Origin: Tubiluchus corallicola
Lineage: Eukaryota; Priapulida; Priapulimorpha; Priapulimorphida; Tubiluchidae
Assembly (NCBI GenBank): GCA_030141605.1
Contig: JAQGDQ010000008.1
Location: 634,501-694,500, forward strand
DNA length: 60,000 nt
Direction of reading: 5' to 3'
This document shows positions 1-22,300 of this stretch, one piece after another (the stretch's first letter is position 1; the number at the start of each line of letters is the position of its first letter). The notes under the pieces are model-generated. The model ran no database searches, was not told the origin of the DNA, and was given only the letters and a program-made list of their open reading frames with translations. Both the position numbers and the translations under genes were made by a program.

Positions 1-11084
<11,084 letters not shown>

Positions 11085-11118
11085 CTAAAAGTTCGGTCAA
11101 TTTGAATCAATTTCAGTC

Positions 11119-11217
11119 ACATTGAAATCACAGGCATCTGGTTCAAACAGCAACATTGTAAACAGATAAAAAAATCAGTAACAATATTTTCTGTATTATT
11201 CCAGGACTTCGTTCTAA
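11119..11217 (+). repeat. Left arm of a ~100-bp inverted repeat upstream of the UAP1 start
   Basis: Pairs with 13,251-13,355 in inverse orientation. The best block is GGCATCTGGTTCAAACAGCA continuing through ACATTGTAAACA; weaker similarity continues to TTATTCC and GTTCTAAA. The arm begins 36 bp upstream of the UAP1 ATG, in the presumed 5' UTR intron. Confidence 0.8.
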
Positions 11218-11550
11218 ACAGATGACTTTGACAAGCGATTGCAACTTTCTGTATCTTATAGACAATTACGATAGACATTCCCTCTAAAAATTTAGCAGAT
11301 GTGAGTTTGCACCGCCATGCATTAGCTATTTTAGGGACATGTTATGGGCACATATATTATTTGTCAGTGTGGTGTTGTAGATAGTAAATGTTACACTTCA
11401 CCAATTAGATTGGCTGAGTATGCTCAAGGATGAGCTGCCCATTACAGCCCAATACTATATGAATATGTTCTAGTGGAGTGAATGTCTAACATGTCTAACT
11501 TAATGCTTCTAACATTTAAAAAGTTGTCTGCCACGTCATCCGTTCAGAAC

Positions 11551-13249
11551 TAGGGATGCACCGAAATTCGGAAACAGATGGATTTTGGTTACCGAGCTGA
11601 AACTAATTTTCAGTTTGTTTCATTTTGTTGGTAGAAAAAAATTCGGTAAAGTTGTGTTTCCGTGATTCTTTTCTAAGAAATTAGGCCGAAATTATGCAAA
11701 GTTCAGTTTCGATTCAGTTTGTTTACATAAGTTCGGTCGCAACCAGTAAAAAATTTGTTTTTATAATTTGTCATTTTTGTCCGACGAATGCCGCCATTAA
11801 GCAATACAACTAAGCCTGGCAAAACCAAACGACAATTTCTCAACAAAACTGTTTGCACATGGTAGGCTGGAACTTGAATTAGCTTCGCAAAATTTTAACA
11901 CTAGGGATGATGCACCTGGATGCCGTTGAAGTCGTTCACTTGTCGATGTCTTGATTTGTACGATGTATGTACACATGGTTTTCTTGGTAGTTTAGCAGAA
12001 GAAATTATGGATTAATATAATGTCTGATGCAAAAATATTTGAAATTTGTGTAATTATGTCAGCTCTGCATATGCCTAACAAAGCACAGTAAAGCGCTTTT
12101 TAAACTTACCCCACCCCTCTCACGAAAATAGAAATGCCCGTCTGTAGTGCCAGACTGTACAGTATCAATAGGAAAAAATTGTCAGGGAACAGAACATTAA
12201 GAAATGGATGGGATTTTTAGGGTCCAAACACTTTATTGTGTGTGTGTGTGTGTTTTGAATTTGTAAAACTGTATTCACACATCAGAAAATGTGCTATAAC
12301 ACTTTAGGTTGCATTTTTACTATTTAATTAGCTATGTATTTTGCATTTGAGCATTTTTTGCAACACTATATTTTGTTTCGACTTATTTTGCTCAAACTTT
12401 ATGTATGCTTTTCTTAATTTGCAGATTAAATGATAATACTATAAAAAAGTAGTTAGGATATACATTTTAGAAAATCTAACTGGATGAGATAATGACAAAA
12501 CACAGTGAGAACCACAAAGGATTTATGTAGTGCAATTAAAGGGAGTAAAAAATGTAATTTTATTTCAAAGACATTTAGTTTCTTATTAAATTTTTGCGCT
12601 AGGTATGGATAAGGACAAGAATGGTACGCTTTTTACTTTAGAAATGTGATTCCCATCATCCGACCAATATCCACTTACTTATAATTATTGACAACATTCT
12701 GTGAATTTAGTGTAACTGTTAAGTGCAGGTAAATGATGCGTATCAAACGCAAGCACATGTGATTTTTTATTCATTAGTTTCCAACACAGCAGATTGAAGT
12801 TCAGTGTAAAATATTTTAGGCCCTGATACAACAGGTAAAATGTTGGTTATATGATTACTGATTGAACTACATTATTAAAGTGATTACTGTACTGTTGTCT
12901 GTTAATGAAAACAGATTAAGTACTGGTTATCAAGATGAAATATGTAAGCATATCAAGGTGATTACATAATACAAAAATTTTACCTCTTCAAGCATAAAAA
13001 TAAAGCCCATAAAACTTGCTGAGGCCTTTGTAACTATTTAACTATTTTTTTATTATTTAAATTTGTTAGAATAAGTTAATAATTTGGTTTGGCTCAATTC
13101 GGTTTCGGCAAAACAAAATTGTAGAAATCCAGTTTCAATTTGGTTTCAGCAAAATAAAATTGTAGAAATTCGGTTAAACTTGGTTAGGCCAAAAAAAGGA
13201 TGAAAAATTCGGTATCAGTTCGGTAAAATCTGGTTTCGTAGCAACCCTA
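11551..13249. mobile_element. Non-autonomous hAT-like element
   Basis: Left end TAGGGATGCACCGAAAT and right end, read inverted, TAGGGTTGCTACGAAAC. Flanked by an 8-bp target-site duplication with one mismatch: TTCAGAAC (11543-11550) and TTTAGAAC (13250-13257). Subterminal regions are full of CGGTTT/CGGTAA-like motifs in both orientations, typical of hAT transposase-binding repeats. 1,699 bp with no long ORF. A (GT) run lies at 12,237-12,253. Confidence 0.8.
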
Positions 13250-13250
13250 T

Positions 13251-13355
13251 TTAGAACATAATACAGGAATAACATCGAAAGTATTTTTATTGATTTTTAA
13301 TGTGTTTACAATGTTGCTGTTTGAACCAGATGCCTTTGAACTGTGGTTTCAATGT
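13251..13355 (-). repeat. Right arm of the inverted repeat
   Basis: Inverse complement of 11,119-11,217. The hAT insertion site sits exactly at its inner edge, so the right TSD copy is also the first bases of this arm. Without the hAT, the arms would be separated by only about 330 bp. Confidence 0.8.
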
Positions 13356-13954
13356 TACAACAATTATAACGTTGTTGTAATAATTTTCTTACAGCCTTTG
13401 GTTCGTGCACAGCTGATATTACACTTCTAAAGCTCTATTAACACTTTCTATGGCCCCTGTTCAGCCTCTTAACAAAATGCCAATTCTATCAGACTTTCAG
13501 AGCAAAAACTTTCATCTACGAATTTTTGGATCGCACCGGCTCTTAGGCCCATCTGCAACCCATTTTAATGAGTCTAAATTGCTTGCTCTTTTATATTATT
13601 AGCCCAAAATAATATTGTTAATGGTAGAATTGATGTTTTAACACATGTAAAATTTAGTTATACTGCAGAAAGTTTTAATGCTACCGCTATTTTCGTGTGA
13701 ACTGACTGATCATTACACAGTGAATTAAGGCTGTACAGCCTATAAGTTTATCACAATTTTCTAGAATCAAAATTGTTTGAAATACACCGTATCGCTAAAA
13801 GAAAATCAGCACGTAAATGATATGAGAAGTTCAAAAAAAAATTCTCATAAATGCCAACCTGTTATCATTAAACTCGAAGTCTAACATGTTTAGTTTCTAC
13901 ATTTAATAACCTAGAGAAATTTAACAAAATTTAGCAAAAACAGTCAGTGAACAG

Positions 13955-14200
13955 CTAATACATTACACAAGACCCAGACTGCACGTGGCAGCCGCGCCGC
14001 AGCACTGACATCAAAGTGTAAAAGCGGAAGTGACGAAACTTATTGTTACGTATTTCGTTTTTGCAGTTAGCGGTTACGCTGGCGGCATCAAACGGCGGAT
14101 GATTAAACAATTTTGAGCGGCGCATTGACTGTATTAATAATATTATTAAGTTCACCAATGATGTTGGCATGCGCGCAATTTCGATAAGCCAAAATCGCTT
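13955..14200 (-). promoter_or_regulatory. CpG-rich candidate promoter, perhaps of UAP1
   Basis: GC- and CpG-rich island in AT-rich DNA (GCAGCCGCGCCGCAGC, GCTGGCGGCATC, GGCATGCGCGCA). Contains CACGTG at 13,982-13,987 and GCGGAAGTGACG (ETS-type plus CRE half site) at 14,024-14,035. It lies about 3 kb upstream of the UAP1 ATG, where a 5' UTR exon is expected. Promoter role is inference. Confidence 0.4.
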
Positions 14201-14450
14201 TTGCGTTTTTAATAAAAGAAGAATATCTCAATTAAAAGCAATTATTAGTTTTAAAAAACTGAAAACATTTCGTGAAAAGAAAAAAATTGTAGCAATAAGT
14301 TTGTATTATGTACTTGCAAATACTTCTTCAGTTTTCTTGTAAGTAAAATTTTATTGTTATCTCGAGGAAAGAGGCTAGTTGACTGCATGATGGGCTGCCT
14401 ACTAAGTAAAAAAGTAATGCATTTTTTATTGCTTTATTGATTTTTCTCTC

Positions 14451-14572
14451 CAGAAGGAGGAAGAGAGCGAGAAAGAGAGGGAGAGAAAGAGAGACAGTGA
14501 AGGGGAATGAGAGAGAGAAAGAGACAGAGAGAGGGAGGGAGGAAGAAGACACACACACAGAGAGAGAGAGAT
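14451..14572. repeat. (GA)n polypurine tract
   Basis: About 120 bases almost purely A and G on the plus strand (GAGAGAGAAAGAGACAGAGA), ending in a short CACACACAC run and GAGAGAGAGAG. ORFs here are composition artefacts. Confidence 0.9.
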
Positions 14573-14969
14573 CCTTCTTTTCCTTTTATTGAAGGTTCTG
14601 CCATTTGTTTCTTGGTTGTTTTACTCAAATGCGAGGTAGCAGATTTGGCACATTAAAAATTGCACCCATTTACGTGCCCTGCATTTAATCCATATAATTA
14701 CACATATATTATATTGTAGGTTTGTATATAAATAATTCGCACATGCACGCATGCACACAACAATGATTGCATAAGGTGCTTCAAATATAAATAATCAATA
14801 CAGTAGTAGAAATGAGTACTGAACTGCCAGCCTAGGGCGTTGTAACGTCTTGATACACCCATGCACACACACTCATATACATGTATGATGTATGCATTAT
14901 TACATACAAAGATTCTATGAAGCTGAGCCTATATATTTAACTATATAAAATGATTGCTTTTAGCATTTG

Positions 14970-15112
14970 TGACTTCTTCACATGATATATAAGGTGTTAT
15001 GACACGCCTACCGATTCTAAGTAAGTCTAACTGACTCTTAAAAAAGTAGACTAAATATAAGTGACGTCTACACATGATATATAAGATGTTATGACCCGCG
15101 TGCAAATTCTAA
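14970..15112. repeat. Pair of ~50-bp direct repeats, 90 bp apart
   Basis: 14,970-15,020 and 15,061-15,112 share CACATGATATATAAGRTGTT followed by ATGAC.CGC and ATTCTAA, about 80% identity. No gene nearby. Confidence 0.7.
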
Positions 15113-15999
15113 TTTATGCGCCAGGTTGGCTTCACGCCTGAATTCTGTAACTTGATTTTGACCTAGTTAGTTGGTTGTTATAGAGGTGGAAGTGATGTCG
15201 GCTGCTTAGGATGACGGCTCTGATGTTTCGTTTTGTTATTTTTTGTTCACTGATAATAAAAAATAGGAGTAATGTCGTAAATGCATCTCTGTTTGTTCAA
15301 TGTAACTAACTAACTTTTATAACTAACGCCAACTCGTAACAAAGGTCAATGTATGATTATGTGCTTTTTAAACATCTTTTAACTTGGAATTAACAAAACA
15401 TGCAGATGCTTAGATTAAGTTTTGTTCCGGAAAAATCATTTGCTCTTCTGAAAAAATCGTTTTTTTCTATTAAAGGTATTACACATGAAAGTCAGGCCTA
15501 ATATTTCTTCAAGTCATATTTCCTGATAAGAACATATTAAATAGGAATGTTTTTTAGAAAAAATATTTCTCCAGAAATAGAACACTACATGAGCCAGGTA
15601 TTTGCAAATTTTCTTTATGATAAACTTTCTTAACTTCTTTTGTAAATAAGCCTATTAATTTTCATGAGATATGAATATAATAGTTTTTATTTTAACTACT
15701 AATTATTCCTAATGCCTTATGCTTGCTTTAGATAATATTCAAAAATATAACAGCTGCTACAAATTGCCAAAGACACATGTAGGCCTTACAGTCTTTGCTT
15801 AGTGTACAAAATATTTAACTTGTAACAAAAGGTACAAAACTGTGTTATAATTAGCATTTTGTCATAATTACCTGGCTGCATCCTCGGGAACTTCAAAAAG
15901 ATATTTTTATTTGTGTTTTTGCAACTCACTGCTGAGTAATTTATGAGCACTTGTCGACCGGCCTGACTTTTGTGGTCTCATCAATTCATCTACAACAGT

Positions 16000-16125
16000 A
16001 CACACCAGTGTACGAACAGCTTGCGCTATAGCGTACCTGGCAACAACAGTCCGTACTGCGCTGCCGCTAGGACGACACTAACAGCGCGAACTGCTGCGCA
16101 AATTCTCTATTTCTGTGGCTCATAG
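16000..16125. promoter_or_regulatory. Second CpG-rich patch, role unknown
   Basis: CpG-dense segment (GCGCTATAGCGTACC, CTGCGCTGCCGCTAGGACG, CAGCGCGAACTGCTGCGC) in AT-rich surroundings between UAP1 and CIT. No coding similarity seen. Could be a distal promoter, an untranslated first exon or an enhancer. Confidence 0.25.
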
Positions 16126-17435
16126 TTTTTGCTGACATCAGAAATGAACATTTAATTCAAATAATTTTTTTGCTCAGTACTATATATCAAGATCCATGGC
16201 TCCACCGACAATAAAACAAATTTTACAAACGCATATAAAATTTTGAGGAAAAGACATTAATTGCAGTCTTAATATATTTAGAGTATTCGGGCATATGATG
16301 ATGATGATGATTTAGAGTATTAAATTAACAAGAGAAAACGCCACAATAAAAGTTATGACAGCATGTAATGCGAGACATACTTGTTCGTGAGGTACAATTT
16401 CCAGATGTGAAAATACATGTATAATGAATAAGTTTTAGCAAATGTAGAAAAAATTTATTATAATCATTAATTACTGAAGATGTACAGTAAATTTACATAT
16501 TAATGGAATATTAAACAGCAGTTCATTCTCCTAATTAGTTTCACATACAAATTAAAACATGTTTTGTATAGAAAGTAACTATAGAAAAAAGAAAAGTGCA
16601 GCAGAGAAGCACAAAGCTAGCTATCGAAAAATCAGTAAACTATAACACGTGGTGTAATATTTCCCGCAATAAGTATTGAACCTGTGTGACAACACACCAC
16701 CTACATAAAGCATGTGGCATACTGGGTACGTAGACTCGTTCCCCAGAAGTTTTTGCTCAGTACAGAATCATATATTGATTAATAGGATAATATGATAAAA
16801 AAAAAATTGCTCAACTCGTTAAGGCAATTAGGTATCAAATCATGTTGATCTTTGCACATACGCAGTAGTAACTAGTGAGTACAGCGTATGATTGGCTAAC
16901 AAAGTTAAGCAATGCAAAGCCTGACAACTCCATTTGTTGGGAGGCCGCTTAAGAATATCACTCTTGGAGTTTTTTTTACTGTGATTTGAAATTATTTCAT
17001 TTGTTTTTTGATGTTTAGAGAAAATGAGAATGTGACTGTGACATCTTCATTTCACTCAGAGGATTATATCTTTGGTTTATTATGTTGATAACAAATTAGG
17101 ATCTGGTATAAAACAAGCTGTAAAAAATCTTGCAAAGGAGCATAATTTATTAGACAAATGTTGATCCCAAGTCATTCAAAAATCTGTATCCCAGCCTTGG
17201 TGTTTTCATTTTTTATAATTATTATTTATCGAACTTTATTTCAAATCATATGAAAATCAATTGAATTTGAAATGATTATAACGATACAATGCATATTACT
17301 TTGAAAAAGTACTTTTATCCTAAAAATATGAAATGTAACAACGAAGTTTAAAAAACTTCCAAAACAAAATTAAAAACAAGGTTGGCCCATTCTGATAGTC
17401 ATTAATCAAAGTGCTGTAATAAGATGACTAAAGGA

Positions 17436-17760
17436 GAGCTGAAAGAGAAAGAGGTGGGTAAAGGATCTCAAGAACCAGAAGAGAAAGCGAGAGGGAGAGA
17501 GAATTAGAGCTAAAGGGAAGGATGAGAAAGAATGAGAGGGAGAGAAAGGGAGGGAGAGAGAAGAAAGAGAGAGAAAGGGGAGAGACGGGAATGGAGGGAG
17601 ACAGAGAACAAGTGGGGAGAGAGAGAAAGGAACTGAGAAAAAATAGAGAGAAAGAGAAGGAAAGAATTAAAGACCTAGTGAAGCGAGAGAATAGGAGAGG
17701 AAGAGGATAAGAGGGTAGGAAGCAAAAAGTGAGAAGCAAAGAGAGAAAGAGAAAATGACA
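17436..17760. repeat. 325-bp GA-rich polypurine tract
   Basis: Long run of GAGAGA/GGGAGA/GAAAGA with few pyrimidines on the plus strand. Mirror-like purine runs of this length can form triplex DNA (general knowledge). The ORFs on both strands are composition artefacts. Confidence 0.9.
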
Positions 17761-17788
17761 GATTAACTAAAAAAAGTAACCCTGAGTT

Positions 17789-17926
17789 TTCTGTTAAAAA
17801 ATCTTTCTGGGAAATGTTTGTTCTGTGAAACGAGTTTTCTAGGAAAACTATTTTCTGAGAAAAAAAATTCTCGCAAGACTTTTTCTGGGAAATTATTTTT
17901 TCTTGAAAATGGTTTTTCCGTAAAAT
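17789..17926. repeat. 16-bp-period array of nine TTCNNNGAA-type palindromes
   Basis: Units begin at 17789, 17805, 17821, 17837, 17853, 17868, 17883, 17900 and 17916 (spacing 15-17, mostly 16). Cores are TTCTGTTAA, TTCTGGGAA, TTCTGTGAA, TTCTAGGAA, TTCTGAGAA, TTCTCGCAA, TTCTGGGAA, TTCTTGAA and TTCCGTAAA. Five are perfect TTCNNNGAA; one is TTCNNGAA. The palindrome is the best conserved part of each unit. A 16-bp period excludes coding. Confidence 0.85.
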
Positions 17927-17999
17927 GGGCCTAAACCAAGGCGTGTATACATCGATACACTCGTTATGACCCCACCAATTGAATAATTCATGGCTTCTC

Positions 18000-19190
18000 A
18001 ATTTTCTTTATGCCTGAAAACTAAAATTAACCTTATCTGTTGCCTGGGACACTTAGTATAATCTTACAAAATGTATCAATTTCTGAGCAATTTTGTGTTG
18101 TTATTTGAAATGTGTTGCATTTGTGTTTTAATAATGTTTTGTATTATTTTCTATGCATTATTGTATGAATTAATATTCCCTTGATAATACAGGGCATTGC
18201 AAAATTTGTATCCAAAAATCCAAAATTTATATAGACACATGACACTAGCATATAGTACAACACAACACAATAAAAGCAGATTACAAAGTTTCGTAGATTT
18301 GCCAATTAGTTTGTTTTTCGTTCATTTTTATGATGTACATTGCTAGCTTAAAACACTTTAGTTCACTGGTTATTATGGTGCACACAGACTAGCAAGTATT
18401 CTCTCTGACAGCAACCTCACAAGTGAGAACCGTTTCGCAAGTTACTGCTGTCGGCAAGAAAGTTGCAAACTCTCCAACCGTTGCTGTGAACTGATGTACT
18501 GTTTAGTGTGAACACCTCAGCGAGTTATTCTCAACAGTGATTAGAGAAATGAGCATCAGATCATGCTTACTGTCGGAAAGTAACTAGCAGCAAATTTTCC
18601 TCTGAATCACTAGTACTCGCGTGTTACTTGGCAAGAAAACTTGTTAGTCTGAATGTGCAGTTAGACTGATACACCTTTCTGGAAACTCAAGTATGACAAT
18701 TATTCTTACACTCTAAAAATGCTAACAATTTCTACATAATTTGCCTCAAGTCACATGCTCGAGCCTCTCATCATAAGTTTTATCAGCTGTTTCAAATACA
18801 GCAATTTTAAAGTTACCCACTACTTTACAATACCATAGATAAAAAAGTGATAGCACATTTTTTTATGAAACGAGAACAAAATAGAATTTTTCTGAATTAG
18901 AAAATTTCAGCACACTTGCATCTTACTGAACTACATAATTATTTATAAAAACAATTATATAATTCGAACTTAGACTATGAATATTACATGAAGCTATGAT
19001 GAACAATAAAAGACTACATTATGACAATTGATACCTTGCTCTTTACGCATACATATGAAAAGCATTCGTAGATGTCTTTAGTCCAGTCCATAAAGGTAAT
19101 TACTTTTAGTCTCCATTTCTTACTTTTTAATTGCAGAGCATTCATTGCCACAGTTTACAAACAGTTTCTGGTATGGATTGCCATCTCAGT
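18000..19190. other. Intergenic and possible CIT 3' UTR
   Basis: No ORF or repeat boundary recognised. The CIT 3' UTR must begin at 19,191 going down; its end is not obvious apart from a nearby ATTAAA. Confidence 0.5.
19126..19131 (-). terminator. Possible CIT poly(A) signal (ATTAAA variant)
   Basis: ATTAAA on the minus strand about 60 bases past the CIT stop codon. It is the commonest variant of AATAAA, but one hexamer in AT-rich DNA is weak evidence, and the true site may be further down. Confidence 0.3.
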
Positions 19191-19191
19191 T

Positions 19192-19390
19192 TTATGAAGA
19201 ATCTGAAGACTCGACAAACTGCACTGTCTTTTGTGCCAGCGGAGACATTTCGATGAGAGTCATGTTTGTCATGCTGCTCTGTCGCAGGTAAGAAAATGTG
19301 GACACACTGTCAGATAAACTGGACTCTAATTCCAAAGTGGCTTCACCATTGTTTAGCCCTTCATCAGTACTGCTGTCACAATATAATGTA
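19192..19390 (-). CDS. CIT: CIT last coding exon (C-terminal 65 residues)
   Basis: Exon 1 ends SQ plus AG before donor GTAATC (phase 2). Acceptor TTTAATTTTCTTTCAG at 19391-19392 restores the frame: (S)TLYCDSSTDEGLNN..., a Ser/Thr- and acid-rich tail ending VQFVESSDSS and TAA. The intron is 544 bp. The tail is low in complexity and not conserved to my eye; exon structure rests on strong splice sites and phase. Confidence 0.85.
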
Positions 19391-22300
19391 CTGAAAGAAA
19401 ATTAAACCGTTGTTATCAAACAAAAGAAATCATTAATGTAGAACATAATTATGTTAACAGTACACATCTTTTTGTACTTTTAATCATAACTAAATCATAG
19501 GTTGTGATGGTATTTTCACCCCACCACCTGATGACCTAGGATTTCCTTAGACTAATTGTGTCTCAAGTATTACCATAAGACTTAGCAGAAAAACAGATTT
19601 GCATATCCCTAGTGGTCAATGAGATGAGCATACTTGTCTGTTTTTGCTTTCAGTGTATTATTTGTAGTATGCTAAGCCTTTTGCAGCTACAAGATTTATG
19701 ATATTTTGTCAAATTTAAAGCAATAACGGCAATTATATGGACGTCAGAATTTGTGCACCTCGACTTTTATCTGACTTTACTTCTTGTAACTAGGCAATCT
19801 ATTGAATAATTAACTAGCAGAAGTAGTAGACACATTCTGCTTCCCCACTTGTCACCTGCTTCAGTACAATAAATGTCCTAGCCAAATACTAGTAATCATC
19901 AAAAAGCACAATACTATCTATTATAATAGATTACCTTTGACTTCCTTTTCGTTTAACTGGAGAAATTTCAGATTGTCCAAAAGCTCCATGTACAGCTAGA
20001 TTTCCACGAAGTCGAAGCACGCTGACGTTTTTTGTCTGAACTGAAGCAATATAAATTTTACCATTGCTCAGCGAAAGACCAAGGTACCGTGGATTAGATA
20101 TCGGAAGAATGGTTCGACGGACAGATCCTTGGTGTTTTTGAATATCTCGAACTTCTATACAGTTGAAGTGAGCGACAAAGAGGTATGGTTCACTGAATGC
20201 AAAAGCTAGTGGAAGTTTGGTCCATTTTATGTCTTCTTTCCTAGATCTGCTTCCATATGGGTCCACAAAAACTCCAAACTCATGAAAACACAATAGATAT
20301 TCCTCCTCCTGGCTAGATGGTGCAACCTGGATAATTGCAACAGGAAAACAGTTACGCTGGACAGTTCCGTATATCACATATGCCAATGAAGTATCTGATG
20401 AATCTAGAAAATCTTCGATAGTGTACAGCTTTAAATCAATCTCCATAAATTTGTCTGCGCCAAGTAAAAGACTGTGTTCGGTAAACAGAAGGCAACTGCA
20501 AGGCTCACGAGTGCAAAACTCCTTTACAACTTCAAACATCAAAGAAGAAGTGTTCCACTTCAATAGCCTTACTTTGTCAGAAAGTGAAGCACAAGCGTAT
20601 CCAGCACCAGCTGCATAATGACAAGCCACCAGATGGCACTGTGAAATGCTTTCTACCCACCTTGGTTCAATTTTAGCATTAAATTTATCAAGCTGCATGA
20701 AAAGAGACTTCATAGTCACACTGCACAGTTGACGTTGTTTGCCTGCCAAAAATGCAATAATGCCAAGTTTATCAATTAAAAAGGCTTGCTGCATACATTC
20801 AATTCCACCAATTTTTTTAAGTAAGACCTTAGTATCAAGATCAATAGCAAAAAGGCCCTCAACAGCACCTAGCAACAGTACCTTTTCATTTAACTGAAGA
20901 GCACAGTTTACATCTAGATGCTCGTTTCCACCTAAATTCACAATTAGGCTGTTTAACAGCTTTGCATTCTTCTCAGTAGCTTCAATGTTATTTGAAACTA
21001 AAAGATTTTCAAGCGTATCGGCCCAAGTCTGTTTTTCCTCAAAAGTTGAGGCCATCAAGAATAAGTTCCATCCAGGCCAACAAGTGGTGTCTGGAATGTA
21101 CTCTAACTTGAATACAAAAGGAATATCAGATGAAGCTACATTGCACAAATCTCCACTTGACACTGCGCAATGAAATGTTGCAATGCCATCTGTAGGAAAC
21201 AGATTAAATGTGCTACGTGGGGTATCTGACACGTTTTTCTTGTCAAATATTTTAAGTAAACCATCGTCAATCATGCAGTATTTCTTGCTCCACGTGTTCT
21301 TTACTCCACCAAGAACTTTTAACCAACCTTCCAATATATTCTCTGTGCTAATATGAGTTGCCTCAGTATTTTGATCTTTATACTTTAATGCTTTGTTATC
21401 AGGTGTACTATGATATGATGGCAAACCACAAGTACTAGGCACACTTGAAGTGCATTTAGGGTGACAGACAGTGTTACACTCACAGCATCTTGCTGAGGCT
21501 CTGCCAATGTGTATTGTGTCCAAGCAAATTGCACACTTGACTGCTCTAATATTTACAATGTTTAAGAATCGGTGGGGAATGTTACGATTCACATATCTCC
21601 CCTCAACTTGAGATTGTCTAGTATCTGCACACTTCAATAGATTTTCGCAATGCTTATTTGGCAAGTTATCAATTTTAGACAAAACAGTGTTTGGTTGAAC
21701 AGCATGGCCAACCATATGTTGAGAAGCATCCTTTGTAATAGCTTGTTCCAACTCCCTTTGTAATTTTTTGTTGGTTTCCTTTTCACGTTCTAGCATTGCT
21801 TGCAAATCCCTAATCATCAGTGGCATTCGGGTGGCTGTAATTCGGTCTTTCTTTTGTTTTGTAAAGAACCCTTTCTTCTTTTTCCCTTGATTTTCCACTG
21901 TACACTGAAGAAAATCAATTAACTTTTTTTGCTGATCAGATGTTTCCTCCAACTTGATTTTTTCAATGTGATGGTGTTCCCTTACAGCATGAAGTTCATT
22001 TTCTTGTTCTTTCAATTCCTGAGATAAAAATGAATTTTTCTCAATGATTTCCTCCAATGACTGTTGCAGCTTGAATGCAGATGCCTTCTGTGTGTTCATT
22101 TCGGTGATCGTACATGTTAGTTCATTTTTCAGCACTATAATTTCCTCTTCAGTTGTGCTGAGCCTTTTCTGTGCATATTTTAAATCAGTTTCCAAGCAAG
22201 CATTGACTTGCTGCAACTCTGTCAACTCATGTTCGTATGCGGTTAATTGAAACTTGTACTTGTCCAAAAGATCATCTTTTGCCTTACACTCTGCACTGCG

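Noticed and set aside
14328-14628. Ser/Leu-rich minus-strand ORFs
   Set aside because: Read through the (GA)n tract; composition only.
17789-17926. CRISPR-like array
   Set aside because: Unit is 16 bp with no spacers, in a eukaryotic genome; a tandem palindrome array fits.
17428-18001. Ser/Leu/Phe-rich and Arg/Glu-rich ORFs
   Set aside because: GA tract and 16-bp palindrome array; the 16-bp period shifts frame at every unit.
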